Below are positions 1 to 10,044 of a stretch of DNA of 64,000 bases, in pieces. Below the pieces are notes generated by a model, which saw nothing but the letters and a program-made list of their open reading frames with translations, was not told the DNA's origin and did no database searches. Made by a program: the position numbers and the translations under genes. The DNA is taken from NCBI RefSeq assembly GCF_000143415.4, contig NW_003314278.1, positions 450,371-514,370 of the forward strand, in the 5' to 3' direction. Position 1 is the stretch's first letter, and each line of letters starts with the position of its first letter. The DNA is from Selaginella moellendorffii (taxonomy: Eukaryota; Streptophyta; Lycopodiopsida; Selaginellales; Selaginellaceae).

Positions 1-20
1 AAGTTCTGGAAAAAGACCTG

Positions 21-709
21 TTGGAGCTCATGGCGATCACAGGTGATCCTTTCCTCGTCTTGACACGTCGAAGCGGTGGTCACGATAATGTACTGCGAAG
101 TGTTGGCATCGAGCCTTCTCCCGGAGTTTTCAGCTCGAAAGGTTTGCAAGCCACGAGCTGTGAGCGGACCGGGAACTGGTCGAAAAAAGACGAGGCACTG
201 GTTGAGTTGCGAGCAAGTATGAAAGGAAAGAAGAAGGAAAACGAGTACCGAAGCGAAGCGAAGTCAGTGTTTAGCTCACTCGGCTTGAAAGACGACAACT
301 TTTACGTTCGAGCCTTCCTCACCACGGCGTGCCCGCTCAAGGCATGAGTTTTATATCCTTTTTCTTTTCGATTCTTTTGAGAACTCTTTCTTTCCTGCAG
401 GCCTCCGCGGACGATTTTCTACTCGACTTGAGCTCCGCGATAGAAATAATGAAAACGGGACTCAGCATCAGGCCAAAGCAAGAAAAAGCCCGGTGTTTGC
501 TTCAAAACATGATCCTGTTCCAAGGCAAGCTCGAGTGCATGACAACGCTTCTAAATCCCAGGGACGCCAGACACGAGCTCCTCGACTTGGCTGCTCTGCA
601 AAAATCAGTCCAAGCACTGCGAGAGAAGCTTGAGAAAGGGAAGGAACTTCTGCGCGACCACGTCAAAAGGCTGCTAACCAATCGCTGGGACTTGCGAGAG
701 TGGCAATAA
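21..709 (+). pseudogene. Unidentified gene, unit A copy (3' part, frame broken)
   Basis: This matches the unit B gene at 11285-12255. A 108-codon frame (21-347) is rich in Lys, Glu and Ser and ends at a TGA that the other copy lacks, because of a short insertion (caaggca region near 338-345). The second part, about 404-709, encodes a helical, charged C-terminus ending LTNRWDLREWQ. The intron found in unit B at 12045-12107 is absent here with exact splice-site precision between 561 and 562. I recognise no family. The 5' part lies outside the window. It could still be functional if 348-403 is an intron (cttttctttcctgcag is a good acceptor), so pseudogene is a tentative call. Confidence 0.5.
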
Positions 710-910
710 GCTTGATCTCATGTAGATAGTACCATAGAGCGAACTACGTAAAATAGAGAAAACGTTAACAGCAAACAACTATAAGCAACAGAAACCTTAG
801 CGATACTTGAAAAAAATATTAACTTAGCCACAGTTAAAATCACAACTTTTTACCTTTCGTTCTATTGATAATTACAGCACGATTCATTCCCAAGTGGTGT
901 GTTTGACTCC

Positions 911-2875
911 TTAGATGAATAATTCTCGTAAATATCTGATACACTCTGTTTTGGTCCCACTAGGATTTCGTAGCTGCCATATAAACATAGCTTCTTTCTG
1001 TAAAACAACCATTAGATAATATCTTGTGAATGGAAGGTTCAAAGAATTACCAGCTCACCCACTCTCGGACCACTAACAATGTGAAATTCGAGTTTGAGAT
1101 CGTCCCCCGTGAGCAAAGGTTTTAAATTTAACAATCCTGAAAAAAGTATTGAATATTGAAAACGAAAAAAACTACTACTTACCAGATAAGCTGATGCTTT
1201 TTAGAATAGCGTTAAACACGTCTTTCTGCTGGACGCTAGGGGCTGGCACGGAGAGAAATAAAGCAGCAGCTGACAAGCTGAAGTCCCTGTCTCTGAAGGC
1301 TAGGCCGGCCTCTACTCGAAAACTTTCGTTGAAAAAACAAGGTAATCCTCCAGAAAGTGTACATTTGCTCAACTCATACCAATCTTGCACGGAGGTATTT
1401 CCAATTACTTTGTACAGTGCTTTCACCTGGTACACGAGACAGTTCAAGAGAGGAAGGAAATGTATAGAACGTGTACCTTTTTAAGCATTGCCTTTAATCC
1501 TATTCTCTCGGCTATCGAGCCCAAAACTGTATCGTTTTCTTTCTTGAATGGATAGAGAATCCACAAGAACAAGACGCCTTTCACCTTCCTCCGTTGAGTA
1601 AGTTAAAGAGTCAACACCAAAGTGTTCAGTGTAAGTACCTCAGCAATGTTGACAGACTCTAGAGTCTCGCAAACGACTTGAAAGTCCTTCACACTAGCAA
1701 AGATTTAAATGAGTTCGAGAAACGAAAAGGGGACTGAACTGACTACCTTTGCGCACTCACTGGCCTCGTAAAAATCAGAGGCCAATAACCAAGCTTGTGC
1801 AGCAGGCACATCGCCCGAGCAGGATTCTTTCCGAAGAGCATGGCTTGAATCTGAAAAACGAATGTAAGAGGCACACGAAAAATAAAAACCAAGAGATCGT
1901 ATTCCACCTCCTGAGAAATGCGCTCCCTGGTGATCTTTGTTTCGAATGCAGCCTTCACAGAATCAGCAGATGCCACGCACTCCAGTTCCTCGTCCAGCTC
2001 AAAATTAAAGCGCGCCGCTGATCAGGAAAAAGAAAGGTAATTAGCTTCCAGATAGAATTCTAAGGTGAAGACAAGTAGTCACAGACCAAACCGAATGGAT
2101 CTCAGGACACGCAATGGATCATCTAGAAAAGTAACGAGCGGAGGCAACGGAGTCCTGATCTTTCCAAGCTTGAGGTCCTTTACACCTGGACAACACAGTT
2201 GTGGAAAGAATGGAAAGATGAAATATACACAAACCTCGACCAGTGAAGTCCTCAACCTTGTCAGCGGCAACGTTGTAGAAGAGGCTGTTGATCGTGAGAT
2301 CTCTCCGGTAAGCGTCTTCGGAAGGTGTTCCAAATTTCTAGCAAGAAGGAAAAGAGCGTAAGAACAAGAGGAAGTCGAGTGAAAATCAAAAGCGCCATAG
2401 TACCATTGATGTCGGGATCCTGGAATCTTTGGAGTACGTCTCGGATCGGAGATTAACAACATCAAGCTCTCCACCCAGGATCTCCAGCTTTGTCGTTTCT
2501 AAATGCTTGGATCGTTCTGGATTGCTACAACATGTAAATTCCAGTTAGAAAAATAACAAGCTCTAGACAACACAAACCTTTTGATAACTTTGTAAGAACA
2601 CGGAGGATCGGTCTTCCTCAAGCACGGGACCACACGATCACAGAACTGCTGCCCAGTCATATCATCCAGCGCAATATCCAAATCGTGGCTCTCGACGCCA
2701 AGGAGCTGCGCAAATTGAATTGAGCTAGAACGATTCAGAGCTAAATGATCTAAAACACCAGACCTTATCGCGCACCCATCCGCCCGCCACTCTCACCTCG
2801 GTCTTCAAGTCGCATTCACGGATGGAGAGCGTCGAGAATCTTCGCTTCCTCGCGCGTGAGCACGATCGTCGTCAT
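911..2875 (-). pseudogene. CCA-adding tRNA nucleotidyltransferase, unit A copy, frameshifted in exon 1
   Basis: The exon order and protein match the intact copy at 12457-14431. ATG is at 2875-2873 ([17 protein letters not shown]). Relative to unit B, eight bases (cgccagac) are missing after position 2822, so the frame reaches a stop four codons later, before the GGWVRD nucleotide-binding motif. No in-frame ATG lies between the lesion and that motif; the next Met (MTGQQF) would give a protein lacking the catalytic core. Downstream exons remain readable: the LDIALDD segment near 2670, [16 protein letters not shown] near 2080-2130, [12 protein letters not shown] near 1910, the C-terminal KPLLTGDD...GPRVGELV near 1060-1130, and the final exon ending [18 protein letters not shown] at 911. 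Transcription may persist, but a normal enzyme cannot be made. Confidence 0.8.
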
Positions 2876-2989
2876 GAGCTCTAGAACCCTAAAGGAAGAT
2901 TCTTTGAGATTTTAAACTCCCGCCAAAACTTTTTAGGGCTTTTGGCGTAGAAGCTAGAGTTTAATGCCATGAGATGTTCTCGTCACGCG

Positions 2990-4700
2990 CCTCAAATCCA
3001 TGGTGAGATGCGCGTCAGGGTTCTCATAGGTTAAACTCGTGATTTTCACAGGGCGATTTGGTGTGTGACCCATCCTGCGCGGGTAAGATTGCATGGTTTC
3101 GCGGACGATCAAAACGATTCCCATTTTCCATCAGGTCCTTCACTCGGCAACAGTATGAGCTCTGCCCTGCCACATTCGAAAACTTGCTCAAGCTTATTGG
3201 AAATGGTGAGCTATGTTTTTTTTCTTTGGCGAAGTTTCTATGTTACGAATGACGCTATTGCCGAGACTCTGCTGAAGTTCCTCTTGCACCTTGCACGCTT
3301 GCTCTGTGGTTTCATCACGGCCTTACATCAGTGGTTTCGACGTGCTCGCTGACTTTTGCGACAGGCTTTCAGCGCGCGGTTTTTGCAGCAAGGTACTTAT
3401 CAAAGGGCTTTGTTATCATTACATAAATCTCGGATTTTGGAGCCGCTTTGGAAAGCAGACAACCTCTCTCTCATGGTAATCTAGATCTGGTATGAGCCGT
3501 TTTGACACCCTTGTTGCAGGTTCGTTGTCCTCCTTCCGTGGAAAAGCTGGCGAAGTTACGGAGGCTGAAGATGCAGCTCATTGAAACAGGTGATAGATCT
3601 TGTTGCATATTTCGGGACTGACTATTGCTCAGCAACGGCGAAAGCAACAACCTTTCCAGGCCTGCCAACCGAGTGTCAACTACTTGTTGTATGTGGTTTG
3701 GCCTTTCAAGGTAACAAAACGGTGCTTCCTTTTGTAAACTAGGTGTTCTTTTTCTGGCAGTGGACTTGGATTCCCATAGGCTGGACAAGTCAATGAGGTG
3801 CTTAGATGTTTTGGTCCTGGCCAAGAACTTCATCGATATTTACTTGACTCTCAAGCTCTCCTGGTGCTTGGGATACCTCGAGAGGGGTCTCCATCTCATA
3901 CAAGAGGCTTTTCAACGATGTGAGATCCGGAGCTTAGCCACCGTGAGCAACGAACTTCTCTACGTTAGCTGACGATTTTACGTTTTATAACATTCTAATA
4001 TGCTTTTCTTTCTTGTAGAGCATTCTGGAGGTTCTGGAGCTGGAAGGACGAGCGTCCGTGTGAGTTGGGCAGCTCGATAGAGAGTTTAATTCCGAAGGTA
4101 AGGTATCTGCAGGGAGCGTGAGTGACAAATATTTACAACCTCGTCAATAGGTGCTGAAAACACTCTCGTTCAGCGACGTGATAAGTCTCTTCCGATGGCT
4201 TCTTCCCCTCAAGGAAACGTCTGGGCAGGTATGTAAAGAAGTCTTACGAGTCTTCTTCGTGTTTACGACTGTCCCTTGCTCGCAGCTTCGTCTTCTCCTG
4301 ATGCTGCTCCGGACGCTTACCCGAGAAAAATGGCCTAGCGCGAGCGGTGACTGGAGTTCCGCTCTCTTTTGGGATGGAGCGATACGCTTCTATCGAACTG
4401 ACGTTGACAAAGCGACCAAGGCATATGCTCATCAGAAGCTTCCGCGAGCAGACGATTATTGTTCACTAACTTCGTTGTCCAGGTAGAAATCGCCGTGAAT
4501 GTGTACCTCGGGGTGGTTTGGATGGAAGGCAAGGGCAAGACTAGTTACACAGGTCTGCTTGCGCGTCCTGACAGGGAAGTGGAGGCTTAAGCCTCTTCGT
4601 GAGCAGGGCAAAACCGTTCGTCTCAGCGAGCCACTGTGGAAGCATGAGGTTGATATGGCGCGTTCCATTATCGAGTGCGCTCTTCGTGTCAATTAGGAAC
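2990..4700 (+). pseudogene. Unidentified multi-exon gene, unit A copy
   Basis: The strand and several exons are suggested by open helical segments bounded by GT/AG sites and shared with unit B. Examples are about 3430-3475 (SRILEPLWKADN-like), 3526-3592 (CPPSVEKLAKLRRLKMQLIE), about 3760-3970 (HRLDKSMRCLDVLVLAKNFI onward, alpha-helical), and 4151-4220 (LKTLSFSDVISLFRWLLPLK). The copies differ by several indels, including loss of 30-40 bases near 3090 in this copy. The region lies divergently upstream of the CCA gene, with about 115-150 bp between starts. No family was recognised with confidence. The scattered indels in both copies suggest relaxed constraint. Confidence 0.35.
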
Positions 4701-4810
4701 CGGAGAGAAACTCTCTCAGGTTTTGAATACAATGGAATATACGAGAATAGTTAAAGTGAGAATATACCTCCTGCACGACTAAGTTTCTGTAATTTTATAC
4801 TAGGGCAAGC

Positions 4811-5412
4811 ATGGAAGAACCTCCAAAGGTTGTATTGACAGAGGTTGAGGAGTTTTGCTCGGGTCTACAGCCGAATCACGAAGGTAAGTATGTGATTTGA
4901 TTCCAATTTTCACCGTTCTTATATTTGATATCTACCAGCTACTACTAGAGATGAAGAAACCTACAGGATGGATTTCAAATCTTTGCTGCCAACAAAAGAG
5001 GATCATGTAGGGAAAGGATTGGCTAGCGCTCTTCAATGTTTTCGAGAGAATGGGAGCTTGAAGGAATCTAGAGGCGAATGGATTGGAAGAAGCAGGGACA
5101 AAAGGACACCAGAAAATGGTAAATTCGAATTCAACTTGGACCACCGCGATGAGCATGGCCAAACTGTAAGTTTTTGTTCTATTTACTTTCTGAATTTACT
5201 TATGTTTGATGCAGCTGACCCCCAAGGAAGCCTTCCGGCAGTTCTCGCATAAGTTCCACCATGTAAAACCGGGGAAAAGGAAGCAAGAGAAGAAGCTAAA
5301 GAAGCAAGAACAGGAGCTAAAGAAGAGGAAGAAAGAAGAACACCCTCTGGAGTTTATGGAGAGATTGAGAGGCATTCAAGTCAAGTCAGGAACAGCTTAC
5401 ATTAGAACTTGA
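4811..5412 (+). CDS. SART-1/Snu66-like C-terminal domain protein, unit A
   Basis: Three exons (4811-4883, 4939-5165, 5215-5412) joined by GT-AG introns of 55 and 49 bp give a continuous 165-residue frame. It opens MEEPPKVVLTEVEEFCSG. Residues about 43-75 read VGKGLASALQCFRENGSLKE, and exon 3 begins LTPKEAFRQFSHKFHHVKPG followed by a Lys/Glu-rich helix. This order (VGKGL...A...G.L.E, then TPKEAFR..SHKFH..KPGK.KQEK) is the hallmark of the C-terminal part of SART-1/Snu66, a U4/U6.U5 tri-snRNP factor (DOT2/MDF in Arabidopsis). Family members are usually several hundred residues long, so this is either a truncated paralogue or a stand-alone domain. It has seven extra residues in the Lys-rich helix relative to unit B. 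It is probably nuclear; whether it enters the spliceosome is unknown. Confidence 0.75.
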
Positions 5413-6037
5413 CAAGGAGTTAACTTGTCAGCTAAATGATTTCTAATAACGTTGTATGAGTGCAATTCTATTTGCACCAAGGGCTTTCATACACACGGCC
5501 GCAGTAGTGCTATGGTAAAACACCGCAATCCTTCTTCCACAAGCCATTTGGAAGAGGCCAAGAATTTCTTTGACTTGATAAAAGACACGCTCCATCTGGA
5601 CGATGCAAAACGCAACTTCGGCTGTACATCTAGTTTCAGTTGCGTATGGAAGAGACAGACAACGGCATCTGGAATTACTGGCAAAGTTCGAATGCTTCTA
5701 GATGGAGTATGCAGAAAAAAGAATTGTGCACGGTTCAAAGAAGAATTCGTCGAGATAGCCCAACTCTGTGGACCGAGATCTTCCAATGGCTTTGACGGAC
5801 CCCAAATTTTCATGCTTGCCCTTTGAAGGGACCACTGCTATTGAAATTAGACACGAGAGGAATGCGAGTCACCCACGGCCCGTCCAATCTATGAAAACAG
5901 CCGTGTGGAGGTAAAAAACACATAGCTAGCAATATAAAAATCTTTAGGCTCATGGGGATATTAAATTTTTCTTCAACGCTTCCCTGGATCCACAAACTCC
6001 AGCAGTGCTGGAAGAGCTTATATTCTAAGTTTCTGCA
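5413..6037. other. Intergenic, decayed coding-like sequence (unit A)
   Basis: The interval between the SART-1-like gene and the terpene synthase contains the degenerate hairpin (5453-5493) and a segment with coding flavour (ARFKEEFVEIAQLCGP near 5725-5780) that is also partly kept in unit B. Large length differences between units (this copy lacks about 100 bp near 5520-5700) argue against a conserved gene. The last 100 bp should include the terpene synthase promoter and 5' UTR; no clear TATA box was assigned. Confidence 0.5.
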
Positions 6038-9000
6038 ATGTCAAAGGTTCTGCTCATCAGCTTTCAACGCATTGGCAGTGGAAGCCTCCAGTTATTTGGA
6101 GGCACTAATCTCAAGAGCAACGCACAGCCGAATCGGTTTCGGAAAGGTAAGTTCATCAAACTAGCTTCGCGCTAAAACTGGCCTGCTATATTACTTATGC
6201 AGTTAGCTCCTGTGCTTCAAAGCCAGCTGAGGCTCTAGTAAGTCGAAGCACCATCTTTACAAGATTGACTAGAATGCTTTATTTCGTTTAAGTGGACCTT
6301 ATTCAGTAAAGTGGGACATTAATTAGCATGTGTCCACATGCCATTTCCTAGTACTTAATTAATATTTATTAATATTTCTATCAGTTTTTTAATTTATTTT
6401 TTATATTTCACAATATTATAACACAAAATCATATGAAAAGTTTTTAATTTATAAATTATAAAGCTAAAACTTCAATTTTTTATTGTTGTTATAAAAATGG
6501 CATGTGGCCACACACCATAAGTGGGATAATGAAAAATTCCACTTTAACGAAATAAAGCATTAGAGCTGATTTGTTGACAGGAGAAGCGGGAAAAGGAGAA
6601 GCAGCAGCCATATCAAGGCATTCTCCACGTCCAGGCTGGCGATCGAATCGAGGAGCTTGATCACAGAGAAACGTCTCTGCTCGTCAAGGAAGTGAAGGGA
6701 TGGCTGATGAAACTCGCGAGTGGCAAGGGGAAAATCAGTCCTTCGACTTACGACACCGCCTGGGTCGCCCGAATCCCGTCCGACTCCGACTCCTCTCTTC
6801 CCGAGTTCCCGGAGGCCCTGGAGTGGATCATCAACAGTCAACTTCCGGATGGATCATGGGATGATGATTGTCACTTGCAACTCTATGACAGAGTGTTATC
6901 CACGCTCTCTTGCCTGATCACGCTCAAGCTCTGGGACATCGGGCACAACAGCATTGCGCAAGGCATGGCTCTTTTCTGATCTTCTGGTGATATCCTGGAC
7001 TGTTTTCGCCTCTGATTCTTCGCAGGCACGAAGTTTTTGCGTGAGAACATGATCAAGCTCAACCATGACGATGGAGATTTCTTGTCAGGTTTCGAGGTGA
7101 CGTTTCCAATGATGCTCCACGAAGCAAAGCGGGTGGGCCTTAAGCTTCCGTATGACACAGAGTTCACGAGGTTGCTTGAGATCTCCACCACGGAGAAATT
7201 GGCAAAGTGTAATATTTGGTTTGAAAACGTTTGGTGTTCGTCCAGGATTCCTTTGGATAGACTCCATTCCACTCCCACCACGTTGCTATACTCCTTGGAG
7301 GGCCTTCAAGGTCTTGAGATTGACTGGCAAAAGATCCTCAAGCTTCAGTCCAAAGATGGATCCCTTTTTAGCTCGCCCTCGTCAACCGCATGTGTTTACT
7401 TGAAGACCAAGGACAAAAAATCGTTGCAATACTTGCAAAAAGCTATGAAACATCAAAACTATGCTGGTAAACCGGCTGTCTTCTTCAATCCTTTGTAGTA
7501 ATTGACTATGCTGTGCAGTTTCTTGTCATTACCCTATTGATCTCTTCGAAAGTTTACGGGTGGTCGACACCATTGAGCGCTTGGGCATTGATCTCTTCTT
7601 CAGAGATGAGATCAAAGCCGTCCTTGACAACCTGTACAGGTACAATGCCGCTATACTTTTAGTACTTACTTTGGGTTTGCACCAGCTTCTGGACAAACGA
7701 AGGAATTGGATGGGGATCTACGTGCATAGTCAATGACATCGAGGACACAGCAATGGCCTTCCGTATCCTTCGGATGCATGGGTATAGTGTATCTCCAGGT
7801 ACAAAAACGTTTTGTGATGGAAGAATCTAAATCTCGGAACTACGCACAGATGCATTCAACCAGTTCTGGCTGCCAGGAGACAAGTTTTGTTGCTTTGTTG
7901 GTGAATTGTCCCATGAGGTCTCTGCAATGCTCAACTTGTATCGGGCTTCCCAGGTTGATTTTCCGAATGAGGAGACTCTTACAAAGACTTTCAAGTACTC
8001 CCACGATTATTTACTTAATGTTGAAAGCTCTCACACATCGGCAACCAAGAAAAACCTCATGGGAGAGGTAATGAGATCTAGATAGCTTGAAAATCCAGAT
8101 GTATCTATTATCTCTACAGGTCACAGTGGAGCTAGCAAATCCATTTCATGACTGCTTGCCGAGGATTTACAATAATGCATATATCAAACACTATAGCATT
8201 GATGATCCTTGGGTTGCTAAGACTATTTATCGGTAAGTGACATTCATATTAACCTTTATAACTTCCCTCTCTTACATCTCTTTTGTTAAAAGATTGCCCC
8301 TTGTGAATAAGAAAGTGCTTCTAGAACTTGCAAATCGGTATGCTCAACAATGTCAATCCTATCAACCTTCTGAGCTGAAAATATTGGTGAAGTAAGGAAA
8401 AAATAATTTTATTAAACAAAAAATAATTTATTGGTGTGTTTTTATTTAGATGGTGGCATTCATCACACTTTGAAGATATCCCTTCTACAAGATTTAAAGC
8501 TAATATTAATATGCTCCCCTATATTTACTATGTTATTTGTGCAACTTTCCATGAGCAAGAATTTGGCCCATTGAGAACTTTTTTTACGAAAACTTGCTGC
8601 ATGACTACTTTATTTGATGATTTTTTGGATAGCGCAAAAAGCATTAGAGAACTTGATAGTCTCCAAAATATGATTGAAAGGTTATATACATCAATTTTAA
8701 AAGTTAAAATAACACTTTCTTTTTTTGTTTCCATCCAGCTGGGATACATCTTTTTTATCACAAAAAGAATATAAAATTATCTTTCAAGAATTTTATAATA
8801 CCATTCTTGTTATGACTAAAATAGCTTCTAAAATAAATGAAAATCTATCTCTGGAATTCATCCACAAATACCTTTTAGCAATTGTAAGTATTTTCTATTC
8901 ATTTTTTCTATGGCTTAATAGGGTTGTTCACATTAATATTTACAGTATACTAAGCTTATAAAATCTGGGATTATTGAAGCTCGCTGGAAAATTCAAGGAT

Positions 9001-9531
9001 ATATTCCAGGTTTTGAGGAGTATATGGAAAATGCTAAAGTTAGCATCGCCATTGCAACTCACGTACTTATGGGCATATTATTTTGTGGTGACCCTTTAAC
9101 AGAAGAGTTATTAAACATCATTTATGATAGCAAGCTTCTTAAACTTGGTAGTATCATCTCTAGGATTTGCAATGACATCCAAACATATAAGGTTCCTTCT
9201 CTTCCTATATTTGACTTTTATTATTTTTAATCTCTTTCTTTATTTTTAGATTGAGATGAAACTAGGGGAATCAGCACAAGGAGTTTCATGTTATATGAAA
9301 GACCACCCAGGTGCAACTGAAGAAGATGCAGTAGCATACTTACAAAGTTTGCTTGAGAAAACCAAAAAGCAACTCAACGAAATCTATTTCACTGAGAAAG
9401 ATTTACCCAAAAATATCAAAAGGTTTAGCTTTGATATGATGATGTTCACCTACAATAAAGCAAAGCAGGATCTCTTTAAAAACCCAAATAAAGAGCTTCA
9501 AAGCATGATTGAATTTTGTTTGGAAACTTAA
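6038..9531 (+). CDS. Diterpene synthase (kaurene synthase-like), unit A
   Basis: Thirteen exons join in frame to 844 residues: 6038-6146, 6203-6237, 6581-6962, 7026-7466, 7519-7639, 7686-7798, 7850-8067, 8120-8232, 8293-8391, 8450-8680, 8739-8883, 8946-9191, 9250-9531. The Ser-rich, basic N-terminus ([18 protein letters not shown]) looks like a plastid transit peptide. The gamma/beta domain has [15 protein letters not shown] and [16 protein letters not shown]. The class II motif reads DIEDTA instead of DxDDTA, so protonation-initiated cyclisation is doubtful. The alpha domain keeps DDxxD (DDFLD, exon 10) and the NSE/DTE motif (NDIQTYKIE), so class I ionisation of a diphosphate should be possible. 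Substrate (for example ent-copalyl diphosphate or GGPP) cannot be read from sequence. Intron 3 is GC-AG, intron 2 holds a MITE, and nine bases encoding Ile-Ala-Arg near the C-terminus are missing relative to unit B. Confidence 0.88.
6272..6560. mobile_element. MITE in intron 2 of the unit A diterpene synthase
   Basis: An AT-rich insertion of about 289 bp is present here and absent from the same intron in unit B (near 17897). Its ends form terminal inverted repeats (6273-6296 and 6538-6561; aatgctttatttcgtt at the left end), with weaker inverted similarity continuing inward for about 80 bp. Flanking bases fit a 2-3 bp TA-containing target duplication (TA or TAG), as in Tc1/mariner- or PIF/Harbinger-derived MITEs. 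There is no coding capacity. The splice sites of the intron are untouched. Confidence 0.85.
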
Positions 9532-10044
9532 TATAACATATATATAATGTTTTTATAATGCATTTTAGCCACTAGATCATCTTGGGTTTCCTCAAACAAA
9601 ACACTAATGGTTAAGAAAACATTTAAAGGAAAAACAAAAGGGTAAAGGAGAAAAACGCTACAAGAGAATACCTTCTGCATTGAAGGCTCAACTAAATACA
9701 CCATTATAACAAGTCCTACGGCTTTTGCACTGTGCATCGGCTAGTAAAATCTTGGATTTGCCACAAGAAACCCCTACCACGGGCAAATCTGTCAGCATTT
9801 CCATCTGCGTTCAAATATTTAATTATTATTAAGAGAATTAAAATAATAAGCATATACCAGTATATACTAGAAACTAGGAATAAAGTGGTATATTCTCTAG
9901 TTTTCAAATCACTATCTAGAGAGGACCACACATTCCTTGCTTCGACAACACTATGCATTTTGAGAGCGTTTGATGTCCAGCAGCACAGAGAGGACGAGGA
10001 TTGACCGCTTTTGCACCTGGTACTGAGATCTTGTCTTCTCTGGG
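9532..10044. other. Unit A intergenic region and decayed invertase leader
   Basis: From 9532 to about 9700 this follows the 3' flank of the terpene synthase but lacks roughly 190 bp present in unit B (about 21020-21215). From about 9735 it is homologous to the invertase upstream region (21280-21450). The segment holding the invertase start codon in unit B (ctcgctttttcgtagctatggc...) is deleted near 9920, so the copy has no start. Confidence 0.7.

Noticed and set aside
4456-4692. Minus-strand frame with HIHGDF, resembling the phosphotransferase HGDxHxxN motif
   Set aside because: It is short, lacks other kinase or APH motifs, and overlaps the plus-strand exon-like sequence; the motif is probably chance.
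7799-7849. Frameshift or stop in the diterpene synthase after GYSVSP
   Set aside because: A 51-bp GT-AG intron removes the stop and joins SP to DAFNQFW as expected for the family.
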